The notes: generated by a model not told the origin, from the sequence alone. A stretch of 12,581 bases of DNA from an uncultured Eggerthellaceae bacterium (GCA_934645125.1 CAKUDT010000017.1:1-12581), one strand, 5' to 3'; shown: positions 1 to 7,700, numbered from the stretch's first letter. Program-made: numbers and translations.

Positions 1-75
1 TTCTTCTGCGTGCCGGTTGCCGTTGTGGGTCTTGTCTGCGCGGTCTTGATTCGCCCGCTGGTCAAGAAGGACTAA
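1..75 (+). CDS. C-terminal fragment of an integral membrane protein, possibly a transporter
   Basis: Frame 1 is open from the window edge to a TAA at 73-75 and encodes 24 residues. The first ~19 (FFCVPVAVVGLVCAVLIRP) are hydrophobic and look like a final transmembrane helix; a short positively charged tail (LVKKD) follows, as expected for a cytoplasmic C-terminus. This ending would suit a multi-pass transporter such as an MFS permease, but too little is present to assign a family. A strong terminator begins 48 bases after the stop, which supports this being the real end of a gene. The 5' part lies outside the window. Confidence 0.6.
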   Translation, partial: FFCVPVAVVGLVCAVLIRPLVKKD

Positions 76-122
76 GCTGCAATTTTCAAAGGAAACGGGC
101 TTCTTTACTGTTGCCCTGCTCG

Positions 123-157
123 AAACGTGCCCTGCAATTGCGCGGGGCACGTTTTTT
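123..157 (+). terminator. Rho-independent terminator of the upstream membrane protein gene
   Basis: A perfect 10-bp stem pairs AAACGTGCCC (123-132) with GGGCACGTTT (145-154) around a 12-base loop. It is GC-rich at the top and runs into a stretch of six T (152-157). It lies 48 bases past the stop codon at 75 and serves the + strand. Confidence 0.85.
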
Positions 158-225
158 GTGCTTTGGAGAGGGCCGTGGCTCTGCTGGGCGATTGTGGGGA
201 GCGGTGATACCAGGGGCGTCCATGA

Positions 226-301
226 AAAATCGTTCACAGTTATCGATTTTTAGAGGTTAATTTCAAAAAAGTTGCTTTTTTGGATAACTGTGAACGATTT
301 T
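226..301. repeat. Perfect 19-bp inverted repeat with nested hairpin
   Basis: The left arm AAAATCGTTCACAGTTATC (226-244) is the exact reverse complement of the right arm GATAACTGTGAACGATTTT (283-301), with 38 bases between. Inside the spacer, CAAAAAAG (264-271) and CTTTTTTG (275-282) form a second perfect 8-bp hairpin with a TTG loop, ending directly against the right arm. The left arm can alternatively pair locally: AAAAATCG (225-232) with CGATTTTT (244-251). Two mutually exclusive folds are therefore possible. The role is unknown: candidates are a small palindromic repeat element, a bidirectional terminator with an unusually AT-rich stem, a structured RNA, or a protein binding site. Confidence 0.85.
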
Positions 302-482
302 AAAAGAATGTTGGGAGATAACGATGCTTTACGGGGCGATTTGCGCGGCAGAGGGCGCCGCTTCGAAGGGCGATTTGCGCAGCGCGGGGCATAGGTGGCG
401 TTCTCGTTGCATTCCGTGTGTACGTTTCTGCCATTTTGGTTCACATTTGGGCAGGCGTCATCAATAGCACCTGGTGCAACGC

Positions 483-488
483 TATAAT
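483..488 (+). promoter_or_regulatory. Consensus -10 box placed for a leaderless transcript
   Basis: A perfect TATAAT lies at 483-488, only 8 bases before the ATG at 497-499. Initiation 7 or so bases after the box would fall at or just before the A of the start codon. No Shine-Dalgarno sequence is visible before the ATG, which fits a leaderless mRNA. No good -35 box is seen at the usual distance (the bases around 460-465 do not resemble TTGACA), so the promoter may depend on the -10 or on an activator. Confidence 0.5.
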
Positions 489-496
489 GAGCTGCT

Positions 497-1561
497 ATGA
501 AATTCGATTTCAAAAAACTGCTCGTGGGAGCTGTCATCATTGTGGTGCTCGCCGTGTTTTTCTTACGCGGCGATCAACTGGTGCAGTTGTCTGAAACCGT
601 TCAGCAAGGGTCGATGATTCCCCTGGTCGCGGCGGTGTTTACGCAGTTGTGCAAATACGTGGCGCAAAGTTTTGGCTACGTTTTCTCTTTTGCGGCGGTG
701 GGCGAGAAAATGGTGCCGCGCGCAACGCTTCCCCTAGTCTTTGGCACGTTTTTCATGAATACGGTGGCGCCCTCGCTGAACCTTGCAGGCATGACGCTGG
801 TGGTGGACGACGCGCGCCGACGTGGCATTGACCCGGGTAAATCTTCTTCGGCGGCACTGCTCATGCAAATCACTATCGACGGCGCATTCGTGACGCTCAT
901 GATTGTGGGTTTTGCCATTACTGTGCTGTTCGCGGGCATGTCGCCGCTGTGGTTCATTCCGGGCATTGTGGTAATTGGCCTGGTGGCGGCCATGATTGCC
1001 ATTATGGTGTTGGGGAACAAGAATCCTGCGTTGCTGCTGCATGTCGCGCGCGCCATTGAGCGTTTCGTGAACAGGGTGCTGGGCTTGTTCAAACGCGGAC
1101 CGCTTGACCCCTGGGCAGAGCGTATCATCGGCATGTTTTCCGATGCTGCCGGCCTTATCCTGGAAAATCCGAAGCCAGCGTTCAAGGCGTACGGAACGTC
1201 GCTTGTTGCCAGCTTGTGCGAGCTTGCGTGCTTCAGTTTGGTGGGCGTATCGTTTGGCGTGGAAGACCCCGTGCTGCTGCTGTGCGGCTACGTTATTGCC
1301 ACGCTGTTTGCCATGGTTTCGTTCACGCCGCAGGGCGTGGGTTTTGTAGAAGCGGCCGTGGTGGTTGCGTTCACGGCGTTCGGGCAAACGGCAGCCGCGG
1401 GAACCGCCATTGGCCTGGTGTATCGCGGCATCGTGTTCTGGATTCCCTTCCTGATTGGCGCGGTGCTGATCACGCGCACGAAAACGTTCTCGCGCGGGGA
1501 CGATAAGACGAGTGCTGCTGAGGACAGCATTTCCGAAGGGGATGCGGGCGACGAAGCTTAA
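497..1561 (+). CDS. UPF0104 / LPG_synthase_TM family membrane protein (putative lipid flippase-like)
   Basis: A 354-residue integral membrane protein. Hydrophobic segments are visible at about 7-23, 40-66, 78-100, 120-146, 150-172, 234-252, 256-275, 284-304 and 308-326. The motif TPQGVGFVEAAVV (277-289) with Pro278, Gly280/282 and Glu285 is typical of the family that shares the membrane part of MprF-type lysyl-phosphatidylglycerol synthases. There is no soluble aminoacyl-transferase domain, so it should not be called MprF. Family members have been linked to moving or modifying membrane lipids and polyprenyl-linked intermediates, but the substrate here cannot be read from sequence. The C-terminal tail (334-354) is strongly acidic. 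The ATG at 497 was chosen because the -10 box fits it; there is no Shine-Dalgarno. It stands alone, with no operon partner on the same strand within 270 bases. Confidence 0.85.
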   Translation: MKFDFKKLLVGAVIIVVLAVFFLRGDQLVQLSETVQQGSMIPLVAAVFTQLCKYVAQSFGYVFSFAAVGEKMVPRATLPLVFGTFFMNTVAPSLNLAGMTLVVDDARRRGIDPGKSSSAALLMQITIDGAFVTLMIVGFAITVLFAGMSPLWFIPGIVVIGLVAAMIAIMVLGNKNPALLLHVARAIERFVNRVLGLFKRGPLDPWAERIIGMFSDAAGLILENPKPAFKAYGTSLVASLCELACFSLVGVSFGVEDPVLLLCGYVIATLFAMVSFTPQGVGFVEAAVVVAFTAFGQTAAAGTAIGLVYRGIVFWIPFLIGAVLITRTKTFSRGDDKTSAAEDSISEGDAGDEA

Positions 1562-1747
1562 CTCGCCTGCATTGGTTGGCACTGCTTTCTGATGGTCCGA
1601 AGATGGCGATAGCGAGCTGCTTTTGCTTGCGACTTGTTTGGCTATCCATTTGAGCTGTTTCTGCCGCTCATCGCTCTCCTACAAATAAACTGTCGAAAAT
1701 CCTTGCTTCCGTATAGGAATAATCTTGTGCGTTTTTGCGTTTGATAG

Positions 1748-1776
1748 TTGATTTCCTGCATTGTTCGCACTATTAT
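1748..1776 (+). promoter_or_regulatory. Promoter of the NrdD-tail-like gene
   Basis: TTGATT (1748-1753) and TATTAT (1771-1776) are separated by exactly 17 bases. They match the housekeeping -35 and -10 consensus at 4/6 and 5/6. Transcription would start near 1783, inside the upstream NrdR-like box, leaving a leader of about 55 bases before the ATG at 1839. Confidence 0.65.
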
Positions 1777-1779
1777 GAA

Positions 1780-1795
1780 CCGCAACAAATAGTGG
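1780..1795 (+). promoter_or_regulatory. NrdR-like box 1
   Basis: CCGCAACAAATAGTGG matches the published NrdR-box consensus acaCwATATaTwGtgt at about 11 of 16 positions by eye, including the key C at position 4, A at 6 and the G-T-G at 13-15. Alone it would be weak. It gains support because a stronger box starts exactly 31 bases downstream, a typical three-helical-turn spacing for NrdR operator pairs. It overlaps the predicted transcription start, a suitable place for repression. Confidence 0.55.
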
Positions 1796-1810
1796 TAAGT
1801 GATTTTTGAA

Positions 1811-1826
1811 ACACAACATATTGTGA
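1811..1826 (+). promoter_or_regulatory. NrdR-like box 2
   Basis: ACACAACATATTGTGA matches the NrdR-box consensus acaCwATATaTwGtgt at 14 of 16 positions by eye and contains the palindrome CACAA-CATA-TTGTG (1812-1825). NrdR is the Zn/ATP-cone repressor of ribonucleotide reductase genes. The site lies in the predicted leader, just before the Shine-Dalgarno of a gene that resembles part of NrdD, so site and gene support one another. Confidence 0.7.
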
Positions 1827-1838
1827 TTGGAGATAGAA

Positions 1839-2114
1839 ATGCGTGAAGAAATCGATGGCGTAGTATTTGAGTGCGAAGCGGATATCAGCGCAAAGGAAGC
1901 AGCCGCCTATGTGGCGCGTGCAAAAGAGCAGCATCCGGAAGTATGCCGCGTAGAGGCGCATGTTGACGGCGACGACGTTGAGCTGCACTATTTCGAGCCG
2001 GCGCCCGGTTTTGAGCGCATCCGCCGCATTACCGGTTATCTGGTGGGTACGCTCGACCGCTTCAACGATGCAAAGCGTGCCGAAGAGCGCGATCGCGTGA
2101 AGCATCAGATTTAA
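1839..2114 (+). CDS. Small stand-alone NrdD C-terminal (glycyl-radical loop)-like protein
   Basis: A 91-residue protein. The start is the ATG at 1839, with GGAG at 1829-1832 as ribosome binding site; a TTG at 1827 is in frame but overlaps that site. Residues 1-52 look like a small beta-alpha-beta unit of unknown role. From residue 60 it resembles the extreme C-terminus of anaerobic ribonucleoside-triphosphate reductase: RITGYLVGTLDRF (63-75), then NDAKRAEERDRVKH (76-89). From memory, E. coli NrdD has RVCGYLGSPDARPFNAGKQ ending in RVKHL, where the first Gly of GYLG is the radical Gly681. The equivalent here would be Gly66. The large catalytic domain and the four-cysteine zinc motif are missing; only Cys12 and Cys36 occur. 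Short proteins of this kind are sometimes annotated as anaerobic ribonucleotide reductase (NRDD family). Whether it carries a radical, acts as a spare tail as GrcA does for pyruvate formate-lyase, or only binds or regulates the enzyme is unknown. NrdR-like boxes precede it. Confidence 0.75.
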   Translation: MREEIDGVVFECEADISAKEAAAYVARAKEQHPEVCRVEAHVDGDDVELHYFEPAPGFERIRRITGYLVGTLDRFNDAKRAEERDRVKHQI

Positions 2115-2126
2115 GCGCGATGCATG

Positions 2127-2252
2127 GCTCGCGGCTTGCGGCTTGCAGTTTGCGGTTCGCACGTTCCGTGCGCGCGATGTCGCAGTGCGATGTGCGGCTC
2201 GCGGCTTGCGCCTTGCGACTCGCGGCTTGCGGCCTGTGCCCTGCGGAACGCA
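2127..2252. repeat. Degenerate (GCTTGCG)n heptanucleotide tandem repeat
   Basis: Eighteen consecutive 7-base units can be read in register from 2127 to 2252 around a consensus of GCTTGCG. Exact copies lie at 2134-2140, 2204-2210 and 2225-2231. A larger direct repeat, GGCTCGCGGCTTGCG, occurs at 2126-2140 and 2196-2210. The units in the middle (2162-2189) are the most degenerate. It follows the stop codon of the upstream gene by only 12 bases. Confidence 0.75.
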
Positions 2253-2324
2253 GCGGGGCTGCCCGCCCGCATTCGAAGCGTAGCGTGACTGCGGCTTCGT
2301 CCTTTCGAAAACAAACGCAACAGC

Positions 2325-2353
2325 AAACAAAAAGAAGCTCCCTTTGGGGAGCT
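2325..2353 (-). terminator. Terminator of the GH73 autolysin gene, possibly bidirectional
   Basis: The stem AGCTCCC (2336-2342) pairs with GGGAGCT (2347-2353) around a TTTG loop. On the minus strand it is followed by TTCTTTTTGTTTG, a good U-tract. It lies about 80 bases past the minus-strand stop codon at 2437. On the + strand the following bases (CCTTTAC) are a poorer tract, so termination of the upstream + gene is possible but less certain. Confidence 0.7.
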
Positions 2354-2436
2354 CCTTTACGTCTCTAAACAGATTCGATTCCGAATAGCTTGTTCACGCC
2401 TCGAACGAAAGGCGATGTGAGCGAATCAACGCAAGG

Positions 2437-4614
2437 CTAGTCGTTGAATACGGGAACAATAACGGAAATCCCCAGCTCATCGAAGTCAAAGTAGCGCCCC
2501 ATGTGGCGGGTGTACAAGTTGTCCATGGTGCGCGCAATGCCAATGGCCCACGTGCGGCTGGTGGCGTATTGATGCGCATGCGACATGTTGCCGTACTTTT
2601 GTGCCGCGGTAGCGTCCCACGCCATCTTCCACAATGTGTTTTGGTCGCCTGAACTGGTGTTTCCCGAGTGGATGTAGTACTTGGAAATCCAAGCCGCACC
2701 ACCGCGAATGGCGGCCTCGGGCGTGCTCCAGCCGTAATATTTGCCAAACGACGCACCGTTTTCGGGGTCGCTATCAAAAGCGCCAATGCCAAAGAAGTTC
2801 AGGTAGCCGCAGTCTTCCCATTCGCGCTCGTCGCTATTCCAAAGAAGCCCTTGGGACAGCGGAGAGCAGCCCCATTCGCTTTCGATAATGGCATGCGCCA
2901 GCAAGTACGCCTCGTTAATGTTGTAATCTTTCGCCGCTTGAACGATGGTTGCGCCCATGCCGCGCAGCTTGCTGGTAATGGGGAAGCCGTAGTAATCCAC
3001 GCGCGAGCCGCTGTTGTAGGAGTTCTCAACACCGGTGCAGTATTTGTCGATGAAGGCATCGATGGTTTCCGCGGAAATACCTGAATAACCTGCGCCGATG
3101 TTGACAAACTGCATGTATTCAGAGGTCGTGTTGTCAAAGCGCGTGGGGTCAAGATATTCCAAAATGTCGCTCTTGCTGCAGCTGCTTCCGTCGGAATTGA
3201 CCTTATAACCCACTTCCATCTGGGCAAACTCGGAAAGCGAAAGGGCAATGGACTCGTAGTTGTAAATCTCGGAATTGGGCGTGCTCACGCTTAAATCGCT
3301 GCGGGGCAAACCCAGCGTGTCGGTCACGTTGTCGCGCGTGTTAACCGATACTACCATGGGGCCGCCAAAGAACTTGATGGTATCAACGTCGCTCTTGTAT
3401 TCGGCAATGGTGTTGAGCGTGGAGTAATATTCGGGGTCGATAAGCAAGATTACGGAATTGTCGCGTGCCTGCACCGCGCTGCCGGCCAGGCTATCGGTCA
3501 TGGTTGTGCCCGTGGCAAACGCGGCGTTGTTCCAAGAAAGAATCCCCTCGTCAACCGCCCATTTTGCAATAACGGCACTGGTGTCGTACAAAAGCCTGCC
3601 GCCCAAACGCACCACGGATCCATTTAACTCGGTAGCACTCCCGCTGAGCAGACCGCGCACCATGGGAATGGTCTCTTCGGCAACAGCAGCTTGAAGACCG
3701 CCCACGTAAGCGCGGGTGAAGTTGCCCGACTTGAGTGCCTTTTGCGAGCTTTCGGGCAAAAGGCCATCGGCGTCTACCAGGAAAACGGGCGCCTTCATTT
3801 TATAAGCGATAGGGGAGAAGGAAAGTGCATCGGCGTAAGAATTAATGCCTTGCGCAATCAGGCACGTGTCGCTCCACAAGTTGTTTTCTTGGCCATAACG
3901 GAAGATGTCAAGCTGCGTGTCGATGATACCGCTGCCCCATAGGCGAAGCGGCTCGCCTCCGGTGGCCGCCTGCACTTCGCTTGCCACTTCTTCGGACAAG
4001 GCCGCCGTGCCGCCGACCAGGATGGGCCTGGTCACGCCGAGCGTTTTAAGCGCCTGCTCAGTTGCCGAGGGAAGATAATCGAAGCTCGCCAGCAAAATGG
4101 GGCACTCAAGCGCGCCAGCCAGGGCCGTTGCGGAAAGGGCATCGACCCCCGTAATGCCGTTGGCGATAATGGCATATTCGCTGGAGGTGAAGGAGTAGAG
4201 CGCTTCTGCGGCCGCGGTGTCGTATTGCATGTCGCCGTAAAGCTCAATGACCTGTGTGTTTGTTGCGTCTGCGGTGTCATTTTCGTCGGAATCGGATGCA
4301 AGCATGGCCATGCTGCTGTACGTTTGCGCGCCGGAAGTTGCGTCTGCCTCGTTGTCGCCTTCGCTCAGAATCGCGTCGAGCTTATCCAGGTCGAACGATG
4401 GCGTGACCACCTTATCGGCAGGAATGAGGACGGGGTTTCCTTCCACATCGCTCGCGGTTTCTTGTGCGGCGTAAGCGGCAGGAACAACGGGAACGCAAAA
4501 GGCCAGCGCAACCGAAAGAACCGCTGCAAGGCACGCGGTGCTCTTGCGTGTTTTTCCCCGTGCGGCGCTCGCGGCAGTGCAGGCGCCTTGTTCGTGCGAA
4601 AAACGTTTAACCAT
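2437..4614 (-). CDS. Secreted CWB2-anchored autolysin with GH73 (LytD-like) glucosaminidase domain
   Basis: A 725-residue secreted protein predicted to cut the glycan backbone of peptidoglycan. The basic N-terminus and hydrophobic core (27-48) form a signal peptide with likely cleavage after AYAA (47-50). Three cell-wall-binding 2 repeats follow at about 124-220, 225-322 and 335-430, each with ILVGG/YVGG/FFGG-type strands and D-A-L-S motifs (for example YADALSF, 260-266). The C-terminal ~250 residues match the LytD/Atl-type glucosaminidase: NEAYLLAHAIIESEWG (567-582) with probable catalytic Glu578, NFFGIGAFDSDP (606-617), AAIRGGAAWISKYYI (634-648), QNTLWKMAW (658-666) and HQYATSRTWA (681-690). 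CWB2 repeats in other bacteria hold proteins to anionic wall polymers. The ATG at 4614 has AAAGGAG (4621-4627) six bases upstream. It is transcribed divergently from the YfhO-like gene and ends at its own terminator. No catalytic motif seems broken. Confidence 0.9.
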   Translation of the reverse strand: MVKRFSHEQGACTAASAARGKTRKSTACLAAVLSVALAFCVPVVPAAYAAQETASDVEGNPVLIPADKVVTPSFDLDKLDAILSEGDNEADATSGAQTYSSMAMLASDSDENDTADATNTQVIELYGDMQYDTAAAEALYSFTSSEYAIIANGITGVDALSATALAGALECPILLASFDYLPSATEQALKTLGVTRPILVGGTAALSEEVASEVQAATGGEPLRLWGSGIIDTQLDIFRYGQENNLWSDTCLIAQGINSYADALSFSPIAYKMKAPVFLVDADGLLPESSQKALKSGNFTRAYVGGLQAAVAEETIPMVRGLLSGSATELNGSVVRLGGRLLYDTSAVIAKWAVDEGILSWNNAAFATGTTMTDSLAGSAVQARDNSVILLIDPEYYSTLNTIAEYKSDVDTIKFFGGPMVVSVNTRDNVTDTLGLPRSDLSVSTPNSEIYNYESIALSLSEFAQMEVGYKVNSDGSSCSKSDILEYLDPTRFDNTTSEYMQFVNIGAGYSGISAETIDAFIDKYCTGVENSYNSGSRVDYYGFPITSKLRGMGATIVQAAKDYNINEAYLLAHAIIESEWGCSPLSQGLLWNSDEREWEDCGYLNFFGIGAFDSDPENGASFGKYYGWSTPEAAIRGGAAWISKYYIHSGNTSSGDQNTLWKMAWDATAAQKYGNMSHAHQYATSRTWAIGIARTMDNLYTRHMGRYFDFDELGISVIVPVFND

Positions 4615-4645
4615 GACATACTCCTTTGGGTTCGTTTAAGGCGTC

Positions 4646-4651
4646 AATATA
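4646..4651 (-). promoter_or_regulatory. Possible -10 box of the autolysin gene
   Basis: On the minus strand TATATT (complement of 4646-4651) lies 31 bases before the start codon, leaving room for a short leader with the Shine-Dalgarno AAAGGAG. No convincing -35 box is found 16-18 bases further up, so this is a weak call. Confidence 0.3.
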
Positions 4652-4711
4652 CGGAAATGCATGAGTTACGTAATACCTAAATCAGTTTATTTTATCGCGA
4701 AGAAGCAGGAC

Positions 4712-4740
4712 TTATCGGTTATTTGTCTAAATAATACAAT
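4712..4740 (+). promoter_or_regulatory. Possible promoter of the YfhO-like gene
   Basis: TACAAT (4735-4740) matches the -10 consensus at 5/6, and TTATCG (4712-4717) lies 17 bases upstream with only 3/6 match to the -35 consensus. Transcription would begin near 4747, a few bases before the ATG at 4754. There is no Shine-Dalgarno before that ATG, so a nearly leaderless message is possible. Confidence 0.35.
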
Positions 4741-4753
4741 TTAACCGCGCCTA

Positions 4754-7700
4754 ATGCTTTTATCATGCTTCGCGGTTACAATGAGGTGCTGCAAAAAAGA
4801 GCAGGGAAAACGTTTGCGAGCGTTTGTTCGAAAGGGTTTGAGAAGCGGGGCGTTTGGATCTTTGAAATTCAAGCAACAATCAAGACGAATCGTAACTGAA
4901 TACGTTGCACCCCTGCTGGTGTTTGCGCTCTTGGCGTTGTGCTCGCACGCGGTGTTTCTTCCGCAGTTTTCCGGTGACCCATTCATTGCGTTTACCTACG
5001 TTGGTGGCGATGCAACGTCGCAGATGATTCCCGCCATCTCGCTGCTTGAGAACGCTCTTCTTTCGGGCGATCTTTTCTGGTCGTGGAATTACGGTTTGGG
5101 CGGCGATTTGTATTCCGAATTTGCTTACTATTATTCGACATCGCCGTTTTTCTACGTAATGTTCCTGGTCAAGTGCCTGTTTGGTGCAGCGGGGGCCGAT
5201 TTTGCCACCACGCAGGCATGGCGCCTGGTGGGAAGCATCGTAAAGCAAACGCTGTGCATGCTCTTTTTGTACCGCCTGTGTCGCCAAGAGAAGCGCCCTG
5301 CACTCCTATCGTTTTTAGGCGCAGTAGTCTACGGCTGCTCCTTTTGGTTCATCGACAACTCGTTTGCATTCGATTTCATGACAGATGCCATGCTGTGGCC
5401 GCCGCTAATTATCATGGCGTACAACCGCTTCATGTGCACGAACAGGCCGTTTGCTCTAATCATTGCCTGCGCCCTTGCAATTGCGAACAGCTTTTACTTC
5501 GGTTACATGACGGTTCTGTTCCTGGTGATTTTCGCGCTTATTTTCTCGCTGCCTGTTTGGGAAAGGGGCGAAGGCGCGGGGAAGGCCTCTGAAGGTGCGT
5601 CTGAAGGCGCCTTTGCGACACTTGCACCTGCGAAAACGGCAGGCGAAGGCTCTGGTGAAAGCTCTGGTGAAGCGGCCGATAAAACGTGCACGAAGGCTAG
5701 CTTGAAACCTCGAAAAAGCGCCGCTTCGCCGCTTGCTCTTTACGTGCGCCGCATAGGCGTGTTGGCGCTTATCATGTTGGTGGCGCTTGCGCTGGCCGCC
5801 GTGGCGTTTTTTCCCTCGGTGAAGGCGTTCCTTTCTGCCGATCGCGTGGCGCAGCTGGTAACCATGAGCCCGCTTCCGAAGCCGGAAACGCTTGCCTTAC
5901 TGCCTGAGATTTTCTTCTTGGGGCACACGCCTGCTTCCGCTAGGGATTTGCAGACGGTCGCCTTCCCCTTGGCGGTGCTTTTAGTGCCCTTCATTCGTTG
6001 GCGCGATGCATCGGGCGATGTGCGAAAAAAGACGATTCTGGCCGTTATCATGTTGCTGCTGAGCATAAGTCCTGCGGCATCAAGCCTGTTCAGCGGCGTG
6101 TCCTATCCTTCGAATCGGTGGTACTTCCTGGTTATTTTCGCGGTTGCCTATGCGCTTCCCGCGTGGTTGGAAACGTTGCTGGGCCAAAAAAGAATCAAGG
6201 CGCCGGCGCTGGTGTTTGTTGCCGTGCTGCTGGCGGCGAGCTTGATGTCGCTTGATGCGCGTTGGGCGTTTGCCAACGCGGAATCGGGGTACGATTTCCC
6301 TGCGCTTACCGCGGAAATGATGGTTCACTTGGCACTGGGATGCTTGTTTATTATTCTGTTGGCGTTGTCTCAGCGTTTCCAGGGGGGGCGGCGTGCAGCG
6401 AAAAACGTGCCTCTCGTGCTTGCCGTTGTCGCATTCTGCGCTGCAGCTGTGTTGATCATGCCGTTTGGTCCTCTTCGTGCGCTGCAGAATGAGTGCGCGC
6501 ACCCGGGCGTGCAGCGCTACGAATCGTATGACCAGTTGAACGAGTCGTTCGAGGGCAACGCCGCCACGCAGGCAGCATATGCGCAGCTTCAGCCTGGGGA
6601 AAATGAGTTCTACCGCACTTACGATGCCGAAACAACCATAAATCGCGTTTATGATGAAAGCGAAGCGCGCGTGGAGAACCGTTCGTGGATATGCGGCACG
6701 TATGGGACCAGCGCGTACAACTCCATGATTCCACGGTCGCTCAGCCGCGTGTTGAAGAAGTCGTACGCGGTTGCGTCCACCACGCTTTCTGCGTCGCAAT
6801 ATCGCGGCTTGGGCAACCGCCTGTTCTTGGAAAACGCTTGGGGCGTGGGCTATAAGCTGAACACCGAATACGACGCGAACACGCCGCTGGTGGGATATGA
6901 GCAGGTCCAGCTCGAAAACGGGCAAACGGTGTGGAAAAACACGAATGCTTGCGGGATTGATTTGTGGTACAACTCGGTGCTTCCTTCCAACGTGGCGCAT
7001 CAGCTCACGTTTGGGCAGCGGGATGCGCTGCTTCTGCAGACCGCCGTTCTGGAAAACGCCGAAGGGTGCGCGCAAGAGTACGGCATTCCTGTGTTCCGGG
7101 GGGAGTCTGCCGCGTTGGGCTCCGCTCGCACGGTCGATCTTTCTTCTTTGGCGGTAACGTTTGAAGACTGCGCGTTCGAAGGAACCGCTCAGGAATGCAC
7201 GCTGAATGCGGGCGGGGACAGCACGGTGAGAATTGAGTTGCCCGTGGTTGACGGCGCGTATCTGTTCACGTTTGGTACCGAGAATCCGAATCTGTGGGGC
7301 TGCAGTTTCTTCGTCAACGGAACGGAATACTATTTGAGCGCTGCGGAAAGCCGCTGGGGGTATGACCAAACCACGTTCTGCCTGGCCATTCCCGGAAATG
7401 CCGAAACGCTGGAAATCAAGGTTCCCTGGGGGTATTTCAGCTTGTGGGAGTGCTCTTTGGAAGTGGCGCCCTATGACCAGCTTGCCGCGTGGACCGAAAG
7501 CGTTAATGCGGTGAATCTGGAGAACCTGGTAGTTGATGGTCCTAAAGTGTCGGGAACCGTTTCTGCCGATGAAACGGGTGTTTTGGCAATCAACGCTCCC
7601 TATTCTTCGGGCTGGCACTGCCGCATTGATGGGCAGGAGGCCGATGTTCTGCACGTCAGCGAGCTTTTTCCAGGCGTGGTGGTGCAGCCGGGCCAACATC

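Larger units (their letters stand above)
158..496. other. Gene-free region between terminator and flippase-like gene
   Basis: About 340 bases without a convincing gene. It contains a long inverted repeat (226-301, listed separately). It also has a 13-base direct repeat GGGCGATTTGCGC at 334-346 and 368-380, and the promoter of the next gene near its right end. An open frame on the minus strand (250-540) has no ribosome binding site and runs across the repeat and the next gene's start, so it is not called. Confidence 0.6.
2115..2436. other. Convergent intergenic region with heptamer repeats and terminator
   Basis: About 320 bases between two convergent genes. The left half is a degenerate 7-base tandem repeat (2127-2252). 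The right half holds a hairpin terminator (2336-2353). A + strand open frame from 2120 and minus-strand frames across it consist mostly of translated repeat (arginine-, alanine- and cysteine-rich), lack ribosome binding sites and are not called. Confidence 0.6.

Noticed and set aside
250..540. 96-residue minus-strand frame upstream of the UPF0104 gene
   Set aside because: It overlaps the start of the + strand gene and the inverted repeat, with no ribosome binding site or recognisable features.
734..1582. 282-codon open frame on the minus strand over the UPF0104 gene
   Set aside because: Antisense shadow rich in His, Arg, Asn and Gln with no hydrophobic or domain pattern, while the + strand protein has clear family motifs.
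1600..1660. Terminator after the UPF0104 gene
   Set aside because: GATAGC and GCTATC can pair across this stretch with a small inner stem, but no T-run follows, so there is not enough to call a terminator.
2120..2368. 82-residue + strand frame over the heptamer repeat
   Set aside because: Its sequence only reflects the 7-base repeat (recurring RLAAC-like peptides), has no Shine-Dalgarno and runs through the terminator hairpin.
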